From Paramecium tetraurelia (taxonomy: Eukaryota; Ciliophora; Oligohymenophorea; Peniculida; Parameciidae): a stretch of DNA of 64,000 nt. Every line of letters starts with the position of its first letter. The first letter of the stretch is position 1. Positions 26,372 through 39,378 of this stretch are shown piece after piece. Made by a program: the position numbers and the translations under genes. A model generated the notes under the pieces. The model was not told the origin of the DNA and searched no databases. It saw only the letters and a list, made by a program, of their open reading frames with translations. Where the stretch lies: the NCBI RefSeq assembly GCF_000165425.1, contig NW_001798954.1, forward strand, positions 230,350 through 294,349, in the 5' to 3' direction.

Positions 26372-29300
26372 ATGCTGAGAGAGTCCAGGCATACCAAAAT
26401 TAATTATAAGGAACCATCCACTATAGTTTTAAAGTTGGGTAGTCAACCCAATGTAGGAAGTAATTAATTAAGTAAAACCCTCAGAATTACCACCAAAAGT
26501 GTTATAATAAAACCCTACGACTGAAGTAAGAAGAATAAAAAACAAATCGATTAGTTAGCATATAGGTGGAAACGGGATCCATTAACAAGTGAATTATTAC
26601 AAATAACCAAATAAACGAATTATTTATGACTCTACAAACTGTTTGAACCCTCAAATCAATCGTTCATCCAGTAATAGAATCAAGAAAATCCATTCAGTCA
26701 GTTCTCAAAATTGTAAATAGTTTATCTATATAAAGATGAAAGTTTTATTTAAAATCTTGAAGATCACAGTCGAAACAATTTAGTTTGTAATGAAGTTGCT
26801 ACCAGCACCGAGTTAAATGAAGGCAAGAAACTATTTACAGACAATAAAACTGAAGAAGCACTCAAAATATTTTAAACATACCAAAGCAAATATGGACTAA
26901 ATCCTGATGCTCTCTATCTCTCAGGGTTATGCTACATGTCCCTAGATCAAGAAGAGAAATACATTGAATAATTCTAGACGCTCATCAAGACATTTCCAAC
27001 ATACAAAAGAACAGCATATATGTATTTAGCAATTTGCCTTAAAAAAAATAATCACATCAATGAAGCAATTAATGTGATATCCCAAGGCATCACTCATTTC
27101 AATCGATACTTTGAAGCCCTGATATTTAGAGCTAAATTATTTTTAAAGCATAAATGCTATGACAAAGCTATGAAGGACTTTAACTCAGCAATTCACATCA
27201 ACCCAAGAAAACCAGTTTGTTATGTTGGCTTAAGTGATTGTTATAAGTAAGCCAACTAACTTTAACAGGCTATTGAAGAATTAAACAAGGCTATTGAGTT
27301 TGAAGAATTTTCAAAGTAGAAATCCATAGTTTTAAAACGATTCACAATTTACTTAGAAACTAAAGAATTTGAGAAAGCCAAACAAGATATGATGCTATTA
27401 CTGGAAATTAGTCCAAATGATTCTGAAGTTTACTATTTTAAAGGAATTTTGATGCAAAAGTAGAGTAATTACTTAATTTGATTTTAGAACGTCTATAAGA
27501 TGCCCTTTTGGCATTTGAATAGTCGATTAAGTTCAACAGTGAAAAGAAACCAGTAACTAAATCCCTCTATGAAATTGTGAAAATAAAGATTGAATAAAAC
27601 GATTATTATTCTGCTTAGCATGAACTTGATAGAGCAGCCTATCTTGATGTGGATAAGACATAATTATAGAAATTTGAACTATTTGTTGAAGGAGCTATTT
27701 ATTTAATGAAAAGAAAGTTTGAGGAGGGCACTCACTTATTGACAGAGATGATCACCAAAAATAATTAGAGTGACAATCTTAAATTTTAGGCACATTAATA
27801 TCGAGCATATGGATACTTTTGTTAGTCAAAGTACAATTTAGCTAATCAGGATTTAGAATTATATTAAGAAAATCTGTTGGAGAAAGTAATTTTATTAAAA
27901 ATTATAGGCATCTCTATATAATAAACTACTATGTCACGGGATAATTAAATATGAGGATAATGAATTAGAATAAAGCAAAAGGGAGTTTTTCTAGGCTCAT
28001 AAAATGCTACCAAATAAGATGGAACCCTTGTTTTATCAAGCAATTATTTCAATCAAAAAGTATTGTTCAAGTCTTGAAAAAATGAGTGAAGAAAATAGGA
28101 TAAAATATTTGAAAGAAGCCTTAGATTTACTTGAAAGAGCTGCAAAGATATGCGAATAATCTAATTTACTGTTCTACAAAGGAATTTTACATTTCGCCCT
28201 TGGAAATCTAGACTAATCTGCAGTAGACTTAGAACAGGCTATTGAAAAGTCTGAGGATAATCAAGCACAACATTATTATGTTAGAGGATTGCTTTATTGT
28301 TAACGTCAACTCTTTAAGCAAGCAGTCAACGATTTCTCAATTTGCTTAAGTCTGGATCAAAATCATCCAGAATCCTACCTTAATAGATGTAAACTATTAA
28401 CAATGATGGGTGATGTAGCCACAGCCTACTTGGATCTATAAAAATATATTGAATTAAAGGAGTAGTATTCAATAAACTATCATACTGTAGGAATTCTATA
28501 CTTTTTAATTGGAGCTTACGAGGAAGCTATCCAAGCATTTGCTGATTGTAAAACTCTTGAAGGGTAATATGAAAAGGTCAAAGTATTAATTTATGGCAAA
28601 GAATTGAATTCAGCACTCAATGAATTGTCAATTATCATAGAAGAATTGCATAGTCATGAAGCCACGATTGATAAATAAATGTTAACAATACTCAAAGAAA
28701 CTAGTTAATAAATATCTACCAAGATTCTAGAAGACAGCATAAGTAGCATAAGTTAAATCTAAAAAGGTCAATAGGAAGGTTTGATATTCAGATTATCGGA
28801 TATCTATTTTTATAAAGGTTTGTTTTATACATATTTGGGGTAATATTCTAAAGCAAAATAATGTCTTCGCTTTTCATATGATTTAAAAGAAAAGGAAATT
28901 AAGAAGTCAAGAAATACTTAGTTAATTAATCAGAACACTCTTGAGGATTTTGATTTTACTAACAAGACTTACAATATCTATGAGCATCTCTATAATTGTG
29001 CCATTCTGGATGTTATTTTAGGAAATATCGAAGAGGCCTTTGAAACCCTCACTTTACTCCATGAACACTTAACCTAGATTGAATTTAGAGTATAATTATA
29101 GATCTTGATGGAATTATTACGTGATGACCTGCTGGATACTCCTCCTGAAGAAGAATTCTCTAAAATACAAGAATTCCAATTATTCCCTCAACATAATCGA
29201 CTTTGCTCAATTTATCCTGCACTCTAATTACCTTTGAAAAAGTATTCTGTTGTAATCAGGATGTCATTCTGTTTACCCATAGTTGAATTCCCTTCATAAC

Positions 29301-29622
29301 CAATATTATTTGATGAGCAGCTACTTCAAAAAATATCTGTAATTTAAATCATTATTTTTTAAAGCCTAAAGTTGTAGAGAATAAACCAGAAGCTCCTTGG
29401 ATTAAGAGGTCGAATGAAGGAGTGATCTTTACAGACAACATTCAGTGCATTGATGACTTAGATCTTCAATCAACTGTTAGAAAAGAAGAGAACGAAGAAA
29501 CTGAATAAGAAAATATTAATCTTTAAAATGACGACGAGATCACCAAATTAAAAGAGAAACTTAAGTTAGATGACTAAATTACTAAAAAATTGAATTCAAT
29601 ATTATAATAAATTGAAGAATGA
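26372..29622 (+). CDS. TPR-repeat protein, N-terminal region with two in-frame TGA codons
   Basis: About 1,059 codons with introns at 27465-27487, 27886-27907 and 29339-29364. From about residue 145 onward it consists of tetratricopeptide-like helical pairs (for example HINEAINVISQGITHFNRYF and YDKAMKDFNSAIHINP), which act as protein-binding scaffolds. The C-terminus is acidic and coiled. Before the repeats, the same frame carries convincing protein sequence back to ATG 26372 but is broken by TGA at 26522-26524 (between KPYD and SKKN) and 26627-26629 (between TNYL and LYKL). The first could be removed by a 30-nt GTTATA...AAG intron at 26501-26530. I found no acceptable intron for the second. 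The region after the second TGA has no in-frame ATG until 26936. Partner and pathway are unknown. Confidence 0.8.
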
Positions 29623-30299
29623 ATTGCTATAAATACAAAATTATAATCTATATATTACCATAAATTATTATACTATTAATTAAATTTGTTAATGCTTCAT
29701 GTAACATAATTATGATATTTTATATTAGAGGTATTTAATCCTATTAAGCATTTCTAAATAATGAACAATTAAATTTCTTACATTGAAATTAAAGAAGATA
29801 TATAGAATATGATAAAAACTTCTGTAAGCTTATTTTCAAATTGAATTAAATGAATTCTAAGAAATAAAATAATAATCAATTTTTAATTTTAATATTGATC
29901 ACTAATTGAATTATATCTATAACTATAATAATGAAAATATATGAAATGTTCTGCATATAATTATAAAAGATTAATTTAAGAATTTATTGACTAAATATAA
30001 TTTTTCATCTTGCAATTTATTCTGCCTATAAGCCAAAGGATGAATTTTAAAAATATTCTTTATTTGAATTATTCTTAAGAATATATCTAATAACATATTT
30101 TTAGACAAGCTCAAATTATTTGGAAAATATATTTATTTTTATCTTGTTTAAGTCATTACGGTTTTTGGATCAACAAATAAGCAAGAAATTTGATAATCTA
30201 AACAAAAACAGTTAAAACACATATTTCCTTTAGTCAAGAATGTTGCTTTTTTCACAATTTCTTCTGATGGCTTGGATCAATAACACATGATTATACTCT
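29623..30299. other. AT-rich intergenic region
   Basis: Strongly AT-rich with short A/T runs. No protein-like frame, repeat or RNA gene recognised. Confidence 0.6.
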
Positions 30300-30329
30300 C
30301 CTTACACCGCCTATGGGGAAAGGTTTCAG

Positions 30330-31530
30330 TCCATGAATATCAGAGGGGCTTTTGGAGAAATAATGAAGACAATTCGCAAAGTTACAAATCAAGTTAGAGC
30401 AATAAAAGTAATTTCTAAAGAAAAGGCAAGCAAGGCAGAGGTGGAGACATTGAGAATAAAGATTGAAATCTTTAAAAACTTAGTAGTGCTGTTAATTATC
30501 TTCATAAAAGTAGAATAGTTCATAGGTTAATAATATTTATATTTGGCTAGAGATCTGAAACCTGAGAGTATTTTATAAGAGGCAAATAAACCATAAAGCC
30601 CTATTAAAGATTGTAGACTTTGATACTAATAGAGTGTTTGCGTCTGGTTACAAAATGAATCAGAAATTGGGAACACCTGAAGTTTTGGAGAGGAGATATG
30701 ATGAAAAATGTTATGTATGGTCATGTGGTGTGATTTTTTACATTTTCTTTGTGGATTTCCCCCTTTTAATGGAGATACTGAAGAGGAGATCCTAGAAAGC
30801 GTTAGAGTGGAGTTAGATTTCCTATGAAGCAAATTACCGATAACAAAAATGTAAGAGAGTACAAAATGGAGAATAAGTGCTGAATAAACTTAACGAGACT
30901 AACGGATAACTACATATTAAAATAAGGCTGAGATAAATTTAACTTAATTAACTGAGGTTCTGAATAATTTAAGAACATTCAGAATGGAGAAGAAATTTTA
31001 AGAGGCTGCATTAACCTTGATGATTAATTAAATGGCTACAAGTCAACAGAAATAGGAATTGTTGTCATAATCATAGGCTTTGGATCTGAATGGAGATGAA
31101 AGACTGTCAAAAGAGGAATTAATTATTGGTATATCTTAATTAATATTAGCTAGGATATTAAAAATTAATGAGCCGTACTGATAGAGAGTTAGAATGAAAT
31201 AAATAAATGAAGTAGATCGATTAAGATAAGAATTAGAGCATTAATTATTCAGGTTGATATTCTTATATAAAACTAAATATAGAATTTGTATTGGCTACAT
31301 TTAATAAATTGAAACTTATTGAAAATTCAAGATTGGAATAAGCATTTAGAATATTTAATAAGGATGGAAGCGGCTCAATTTCAATTGATAAAATCAAAGG
31401 AATATTTGGATGTAATGATTCAGGCTGTTAGCGATGAAGTTTGAAAGGAATTGTTGGCTGAAGTAGATGCTAACGGTGACGGTTCCGTAAAACCTTTATA
31501 TATTTCAAGATTCCTTTTAAGAATTCAAAG
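30330..31530 (+). pseudogene. Calcium-dependent protein kinase (CDPK) pseudogene
   Basis: Remnants lie in the right order but in different frames. They are a glycine loop (GAFGEIMK), the VAIK region (RAIKVISKEKASKAEVE), a catalytic loop (RDLKPESIL), DFG region (IVDFDTNRVF), a Thr-rich loop (KMNQKLGTPEVLE), and the kinase C-lobe (VWSCGVIFYI). An autoinhibitory-type helix (NNLRTFRMEKKFQEAALT) and EF-hand loops follow (DLNGDERLSKEE, NKDGSGSISIDK, EVDANGDGS). The segment between the VAIK helix and the catalytic loop is shortened. TGA codons and frame changes occur repeatedly and are not explained by introns of normal size. A functional CDPK would phosphorylate substrates on calcium binding; this copy cannot make one. 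It is probably a decaying duplicate. Confidence 0.85.
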
Positions 31531-33068
31531 AAATAATTATCAAAGCAATCTATACTAATAACCCAGAGTAAAGATCCCAAAAGTGACTGAATATTTTATA
31601 TTTATGAATTACCTCTTTGCCTTTTCGTGTATAATCTTTTGCATTTGCAATATTTAATTCTCAAACAACTCTATTTTATATAACCAAAATATTAGGCAAA
31701 ATGTGTATTTCCTTAACATAAAGTGATCAAAAGAGAAGTAGTATTATAGTATGATCAGGGATAATTTGAATGCTAAGATATCAAATGTTTATATAAAATA
31801 ATAGATCACAAGTATTTTTGCAATATTTTCTAGTAATGAGTCATCTCTGGAAGGTATGAAGGCTGTTTATTTAGTTTCTTTTTACAATTATTTGGTTTCA
31901 AATTCTTTGATTTGGGTTTCTTTTATTCAAGTTTTGCCTCTTCCTTCCCAAACTTTGATGTACCTTAATTGGTGAGATCGGTCAATTAAGTTCTTGAGAT
32001 CAATTAAAATGAAAGAGTGCGATCTCTTTTTCTACTTAAACTTCTATTTAATGATTCTCGATAGCCACTGCTTGTGTGAACGTGTAACAGCATTTTAATT
32101 AATTTATGGAAACTGACTAACTAAAAATTAAAGAAACTAATATATATGTATTATAATATTATCTAATAGGCCACTATTGTAACATCCTCAAAAATTTCAG
32201 ATGTATGTGCATATTTATTTAACTTCCTTAATTAATGCCAATTAATCAAAAGCAACGTTAAAATTAATACTAAAAAATGGCTAAAATAAGATCTTACCAA
32301 GAAGCCTTTTTGAAATCAGAATGAACGAAACTGTGTGAGAAAGTTAATTGAAAAATCTATTTATCAAATAAATTAAATTATATGTTATGTGAATCATAGA
32401 CTATTTTTATAATAAATAAAAAGGCCATATAATTTATTAATAACAAAAAACCTTTTACAGATTGAATTTAAAATCCCATTAATAAATTAATAGAAGAACC
32501 TATAAATTTAAGTTTGATTAATAATTTTTTTTAATTCAAATAGTTATCTAGAAATATTATAGATATTTCAATGCAACAGTCAGATTTTTCCACATTCAAG
32601 AAGTAATTAATTAATAAGAAGTAAATATTAATTCATATATATAAAGGATATCTTTTTGGTTAATATAATAATTTTAGAATGAAAAGCCATAGATTAAATC
32701 GCTTTTTCAATCAAATTTGGATGTATTAAAGTATTAAGGAATTCAAAAAGTATTTAAGAAATCTTAAGATTAAGAAAAAAATATCATAAATGATATTCTT
32801 TATGAAACATATTTGAAGGAATCCTTTTGGATAATTTAATTATAAATTAAGATTAATTTAAGTCGTTTCCCTAAATTCATTCTTAATTTCCTATAAATTA
32901 AAATTTAAACTAAAATTTTATTGTCTTTAAATATATCAAATATTATTCCGTAATTATAAACGTAAGGATAATTATTTGTCTTTACTTTTTTCTTATTATT
33001 ATAAATTATGAACATTTGTTATAATTTCGCAGTTATTAAATTAAATATTTTTTAAAATATCAAAAAAA
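31531..33068. other. Long AT-rich intergenic region
   Basis: About 1.5 kb of very AT-rich DNA between the CDPK pseudogene and a minus-strand coiled-coil gene. No frame looks like protein and no repeat array or RNA gene is seen. Confidence 0.55.
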
Positions 33069-35243
33069 TCAATATGGAAGTAATTATTATTTTATCTAAT
33101 GGAATTTTTACGCTTGTTATGACTTGTTACGACTGGCTTTCATATCAATAGTTTAAAAGTCCTAAGAATCTCTTAGATTTCTTTAAGAACTCCTTTATGA
33201 ATCCTATAAGATATCCAAGTCAACTTTCTTTAAGTAATGATGAGATGACTTAAGGGAGGGTGAAGCAAATATATTATAGGTTTATTTAGCATTTTCTATT
33301 TCCATCATTAAAGATGAAATATGAATGTTTAAATTCTTTATCACTTCGTTTTGTTTTTTCAATTCTGTTTATTTTTTTGATAGCTGAATTTCTAGTTAAT
33401 TAATATGACTTTTATCTTATTTCTACTCATTAAATAATTCAGAAATCCTCTACTTAGAGAGTTAGTCTCTTTATATCAAGTCCTTAATTTAATTTTACAA
33501 ATTTTCAGCATCTCTCTTAAAATAATCTAATTATCTCTAATTCTCGGATTTCAATTACAAAATATTATTTTCAAACTCATACCGAAGCTATTTCTAAATA
33601 TTCCTCTCTTCATAAATATCATGATCATATTTTTATTTTTAAGTCAAAATCTCTTCAGATGCAATTTCTAATAATTTCGTTTTTTCATCACCACTTAATT
33701 TTGACTAATCGATAATTTACTACAGTTATTTCTGTTCCTATCTTTACTAATCTAATTAGAATGAAAATTATTAGGTCATAATTTATGCTTTGTAATTGAA
33801 GTCAGCCTATACTTTTTCTTTGAATTCTTAAAATTCAGCAGATTATTGCTATAATTCTTGTTATTATTAACAGATTAAATCCGAAATACGTTACTCGTAA
33901 GACTTTTAGATATGTTCAATTTCTTAGGAGTGTTCCTCATTTATAAAAACAATTTGTTATTTCAAATTACAAACTTCTAATTTTTAATTCTCGCTTAACT
34001 ATTCCAAATTCTAAACATATTCTAAATGAACAGGATCTTCATACTATTATGAAAAATTAACTTATTAATATTATTAAACCTCTTAAAGGCTAATTTTATT
34101 ACCTAATAATTTTTCATATTTTAATCTTTAGATTTGTATTTATTCAACAAAACCTTATATCTATTTATAATTATTCATCATAATTTTGTCTATTTCAATT
34201 TAATTTTCATGTTTCAATGTCTGCCTCAAATTCTGATAATCTTCCTTAATTTATAATAATTCTGAAATTAGATCCTCATCTTGTTATGCTTTTTGCTTTA
34301 ATATCCCTTCTCTTTTTTCATCTATTATAACTTTGTTTTTGAAATATACGAGTTATTTTTATAATTCCTCCATCGCCTTTTCAGACTTGGACATGGTTTA
34401 CTTATCTTAAATAACCCCTGATTTTAATTCCTTAATTTTTTAATTATTTTAATCAAGGGTTTTTTCTACTGATTCTTTCTGTTGTTTCATTTAATTGTAA
34501 CTCTATTTAAGTTCGGAGATTTGTTAGGTTAATTGTTTATGTTCTTAGATTAATTGTCGATATTTTGATTCTATTCTTATTTCTTGTTGTTCTAATTCAT
34601 TTTTAAACACTTGATTGTCAGTTTCTAATTATACACGCAGCTTTGAGATTGTAGTCTCATAGTGTTGCTATTAGTCTTTTAACATTTATTCTAATTCTTT
34701 AGTTTTTCTTAGATTTTAACTTAATTTGTAATTAGTTTCTTATTCCTGATTAATTTATTTTCTTAATTCTTCTAATTCTTAAATCTGAATGGCATTCTAA
34801 TATTTGAACTGTTTAACTTGATCATCGAAAACAGCCTTCTCCTTCTTATAATTAGCCTTTTGCTTTGCGAGTTCCTCAGATTTTATTATAATTTACTGTT
34901 GATACTGGTGTGATTCTTGTTCTCTCTATTTTATATTTTCATTTAGATTGTATTGTAGTCTTTCTATTTAAATAGACAAACAATCGATTTTTTCGTGGTC
35001 CTTATTGATTTATTCCTTGATTAAACTGAATATTTATTAAAAGTCAATGAGTTTGGCTTTCAATTATAAGTCTTGATCCAATTCATCTATGATGGATTAT
35101 AAATTGTCTTCCACCTCAAATTTCATTAAATTCAAGCGATCCTTCAACATGCTGTTTTCTTAATGTAATGGCTATAAGTTAACACACTTCATATACAACT
35201 ATTTTTCTCTAGAAACGCGAAGGTTTAAGCTAACGATGCTCAT
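33069..35243 (-). CDS. Long coiled-coil protein
   Basis: One uninterrupted frame of about 724 residues, dominated by Glu, Lys, Gln, Leu and Asn with heptad spacing throughout (for example QELEELRKQINQEQ and KELKSGVIQDKQ), consistent with a rod-like structural protein of the cytoskeleton or basal bodies. The last 60 residues are less helical and Ser/Arg-rich (LRDSQDFQTIDMKASRNKS). No motor, kinase or membrane segment is seen. Start 35243 (MSIVSLNLRVSREK) is the first ATG in a clean frame. The frame continues upstream for about 15 codons, so a short 5' exon is possible. Exact family not recognisable by eye. Confidence 0.75.
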
Positions 35244-35475
35244 CCTAGTCAAGTCTTTTAGTTTGATGGCTAACTGATCTTAATCGCATCATTTTAAATA
35301 ATTTATTGTAACTACAAAATAAAGTTCACCTTAAACTTAAAAAGCCAAGCATTTAAATTTGAATCAGCATGGGATAAACCTTAATCAATTTCATGAGTGT
35401 AATATTATCAAGGAGACAAGTAAGTACACATTTCAAGTAAATAATATTTTGTTATTCTAGTTTATAAGTTTTGAG

Positions 35476-36246
35476 ATGATATCAGAGATGAATATGCATC
35501 AACTGCTCTGCAAAATTGATAATATCAATTAGTTGTTTAAGGATGCTAACGTAAGATATAGTTCTCTTATAGAACTATGTTTCCTTATGGTAATCAAGGA
35601 CTTCCCAAGTTAAGATTCTCCATGTGAACACATTGCATCCAAAAAAGGAATACTATGGATATTATTAAACCAAAGAAGATTGCTTTTAATAAGGCTCAAT
35701 ATGAACCAATAGCTTTTGAAAACATATTTAATCTTGAGACAAAAATTAAGAAATCTTGGTTAACATTTAATTAATTAGGCAAAAATGCGAAATCGAGTCT
35801 TCTTCTTCTCAGTTATTTAATAGAGGAGTCATAGTATTAATAATAGGGATTATCATTTTTAAATAGCTTTAGAAAGTTTAAAATAATTGTACTAAAGAAG
35901 TATATTGGAATTAATATAAGTTCATGAGTAAAGCCAAACATGTTACTAAATTTTGATAAAACATAGAAACGTGATTGCAAATAATTATAAATACTAATAA
36001 ATCCACTAAAAATTTGGTTAATGTTGCTGAAATAATGATAAAGTAAATAATTTATCAAAGATCAATGATTTTGAATAAAATAAAGAAATAAGATCCAATA
36101 ATTTCCTAATTTAACGAATAAAGGGATGGGAAGGAATAGTTAGAAATAAATAATCTGTATCAATTGTGAAAATTAAAAAAATAGCTTAGAATTAAGAAGA
36201 TTTATTAAAGAGTTACAATCAAATTGAGCAAAACAATTTAAAATGA
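35476..36246 (+). CDS. Hypothetical protein of unknown function
   Basis: About 233 residues after removing introns at 35551-35572 (22 nt), 35590-35609 (20 nt) and 36017-36043 (27 nt, containing an in-frame TGA). The product is helical and basic (for example LKTYLILRQKLRNLGQHL) with an amphipathic C-terminal part (AQNQEDLLKSYNQIEQNN). No domain recognised. The start region is divergent from the coiled-coil gene on the other strand, 232 bp away. Intron positions are my best fit; the region up to 36544 still holds open stretches that could belong to it. Confidence 0.5.
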
Positions 36247-36544
36247 TAAATATTTATTAATCTATAAAATAAAGAACTCATTAACAGAAGTCTTTAGTAA
36301 CGATATTAGAACATAATTTGATACTAATAAAGAGTTAGAAGTCAGAATCTGATGTTAGATTAATTAAAATTGATTCATATTATTAGAATGATTAAAATCA
36401 ATAAATAAAGAGTGAAGAGTCTTTTAGATAAAATGAAAAAGTGATCGTAACGAGGAAGGAATTAATGCTTAAATGAATGTTGAATAAATAAATAAAATTC
36501 AATTTTATTACCATCTGCAAATATTATATATTATAATTTCTAAA

Positions 36545-37282
36545 ATGTAAAATCAAATTACATATGGCTAAATTCTATCACACTAAATTTAAACATAAGG
36601 AAACAAAAATGTATCAGAAAATGGTCAGGTACAATAAGATATCAAGAATAAACCTCTTAATCAAAGTACTACAAGCAATAATAAAAATATTAAAATCATT
36701 TCAGAAACTGAACTAAATGATAAAAGTCATTATAATTAAACAAGTTAACAATAAAATAACACTCAATAATCTTTATAATAATAAATAATCATAAAATAAG
36801 ACTCTTTTTAGAAAAACTCTACAGATTAAAATAAATTCGAGTTGGAATCAAGGATCATCATCTCCAGTTAATTCTTCTAAGATGATTTAACTGAAAATAT
36901 CGCTTTTACTTAAGTTTTATCTTGTTCCTATTGTTTAGGGTCACTTGCATCTGTTAATATTTCTCTGCCTTGTTTTCATTTATATCATCAAGAGTGCTTT
37001 AATGAGATAATTAATAATTTTTTGAGTCGCGGATACAGTATGGTTTTTCAGTGTAAATGCAATATAAGCATTCCTTATAAGACTTTGATAAGATTGGCAT
37101 AGAAGGACAGCAAGTTAGTTGAGGAATTGTTAATTTAATAGTAGGCATGGATTATATCTTCTGCTCCTGTAACAATACAAAATTAAATTTCTGGGTATAA
37201 GAAAAGCATCAACAACATCAAGACATTTATTAAGGAACAAATAAACCATTATTAAGCTGGATTAATTAAAATTGATTTATGA
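36545..37282 (+). CDS. RING-type zinc-finger protein
   Basis: Intronless frame of 245 residues. The N-terminal half is low complexity and Asn/Gln/Ser-rich. The C-terminal half carries a RING-like ligand series: CSYC, then CFHLYHQEC, then CKC further on, followed by a helix (YKTLIRLAQKDSKLVEELL). This looks like a variant RING/E3 domain, in which case the protein would help transfer ubiquitin. The last cysteine pair is CxC rather than CxxC, so cross-bracing should be checked. Gap to the next gene is only about 40 bp. Confidence 0.7.
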
Positions 37283-37323
37283 TTATATATGTAATATTAT
37301 TTAAAACAAATATTATTAGTTTA

Positions 37324-38319
37324 ATGAAATACTCAAAAATCCCTTTGACTACACCTCCTTTGTACTTAAAGAATAATTTAGCAAGCACAGATCAACACAT
37401 GGCTTATTTATCCTATAACTCAGATAAACTGAAATTAAACGTAGTAAATAAGAAAAATAAGTAAAATATAGTAATCAATTTAGAGAAGTGCGATTAATAT
37501 CAATAGATGATCAATCCATTCCTACATCCATACAATATATGTCCGATCAGACTTTGATTGTTACTACAATGAATGGATATTATATTTATTCAGAGAATGG
37601 TCAACAATAACATCATAAGTTAAGAAATCAATTAGGGGATATCTCCTAATACTTTATAGGTGCTACTCTGATAAATCCTGAAAATTAAAAACCCTTTTAT
37701 GCAATTGGATTTGAAAATAAAATAATCTTTGTAGATCAAAAGACCCCGAAATAAGAATTCTTTGGAGTTAACCTCAAAAATATTCAGCCCACCTGCTTGA
37801 CAAGTTATTACTAGTATCTGATTTATGGAGATTCTAAAGGTATAAGAAAGTATTAAACTTAGGATATATTCATCAAAATAAATGTTTAGCAATCCAACAA
37901 GTTACAGAGACCAAATCACTTAATTTGCAGACCAAGGACACAACAATTCTTTCCATATCAGTTTTGGAGAAGAAGGACACTGAGACAAAGGTACTAGTAA
38001 TAGTTGGTGATTTTATTGGCAGATTAACAGTTGTAGATCTTATGAATTGGGAAATCCTCTGTGTGATCAATTCTCACATTAAACCAGTCACTACTTTAGC
38101 AATAAATTAGTAACGGTACTAAAAATATCAATTATTAGAGAATAATTTCTGTCTGGCTCTGATGATACGTTCATTAACATTTGGAAATTGAATCAAAACT
38201 TATAGCCTTAATTAATTTAGTCCCATCATTTGGATGATACCATAATTGTGGGAATTACAAGTGATATATTTGTTGCAGCATATGATCAACATGAATTAAT
38301 TTATATTGAAAATAATTGA
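37324..38319 (+). CDS. WDR54: WDR54 orthologue, WD-repeat protein
   Basis: About 308 residues after three 23-nt introns (37461-37483, 37840-37862, 38116-38138). It is a beta-propeller. The N-terminus (KYSKIPLTTPPLYLKNNLA) matches the IPLK...ASALPNNLSVL opening of WDR54. Later blocks match in order: a G-R-L-T-V-V-D strand, INSHIKPVTTLAINQ, SGSDDTFINIWKL (animal version GEDTFVHIWKL) and SHHLDDTIIVGITSD near the end. WDR54 in ciliates and animals has been linked to cilia and signalling, but its molecular role is not settled. Scaffold function is inferred from the fold. An earlier ATG at 37279 overlaps the upstream stop and is less likely. Confidence 0.85.
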
Positions 38320-38459
38320 GTATTATTATGAAAATAGAGCATTGATTTATTCAAATATCTTGGGTTTCAGGGATATGAAATGGAGTGAAAATATTCATCG
38401 AAATTTTAATTAATTTTAGAAGTGTTACAATATAAAATTTAATAAATCGTTAGTTCGAA

Positions 38460-39316
38460 ATGTTATTAAAGGAACAATAAGAATATAAGTTAAAGTTTAT
38501 CGAGGAGAGAATGGAGCAATATGAAACAAGTCTTTTGAAGAGGGTCAATCACTTGGAAGAGAGAATTAGATCCTTCAATCAAAAATTTGAAAGAATTGAT
38601 GAATTGGGTGAACGAGTCAATGATTTACATTCTTTGTTTGATAAACTCAAAGAAAATTTTGATACAAAACTAATGTTACAAGATGATAAAATTGCGAAAG
38701 CAAATTTCAATATAAATAAAATAAAATAGGAAGACCTACAACAAATATATAATATAGTTAAAAAAGGATTTCATAATTCAAAGGATTTGTCCTTGGAAAT
38801 GTAAAACATAAAGACCAAGGACATAAGACAATCCGAGGTTCTATTCAAATAGGAGTTGAAACAATCAAACATTTTGGGAGAAAAATTGCAATCTCCACTT
38901 TTGCATTAGAGAATGGATAGTTATTAAAAAAGTGATAGGATGAGATCGATAACTCTGGAGAAGGATAAGGGACAGGAACAAAAGGTGAAATTCGAAAATG
39001 AAACCGAAGATTTGGAGAATAACAAACCTAATTCAAAGGGCATTGCTAAAAATGATACTCAAAAATTGATTGATAAATATCAGTTCACTTTATAAACCAA
39101 GTTACAGAATGAGAGTAAGTAATTGTGTTATCATTAGATATTTAGAAGTTGAGTAATGTGAAGATTGAAGTGCAGAATACTGAATAAAGTAAGATACTGA
39201 CTTAATAGCAACAATCGTTGCTTGAGAGGACGATATCCCAAGATCATATTCCACGATCAAAATACCTAACTAGTACGAATTAAATTAAGGAATAACTTAA
39301 AAACTTAAGGAAATGA
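38460..39316 (+). CDS. Coiled-coil protein, unknown function
   Basis: About 277 residues with one 23-nt intron (39115-39137). Nearly the whole chain is predicted helix with heptads, rich in Lys, Glu, Gln and Asp (LLKRVNHLEERIRSFNQK, DELGERVNDLHSLFDKLK). A polar linker sits in the middle (SDRMRSITLEKDKGQEQK). No transmembrane segment or enzyme motif is seen. A structural or adaptor role is inferred. Confidence 0.75.
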
Positions 39317-39378
39317 ATTATTTTATATTTAATATGTATGATCAAATAAGGAATAATAAATTTAATTTACCAATTAGA

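Noticed and set aside
36017-36043. 27-nt stretch as coding rather than intron
   Set aside because: It contains an in-frame TGA, and removing it gives a clean protein-like continuation, so it is treated as an intron.
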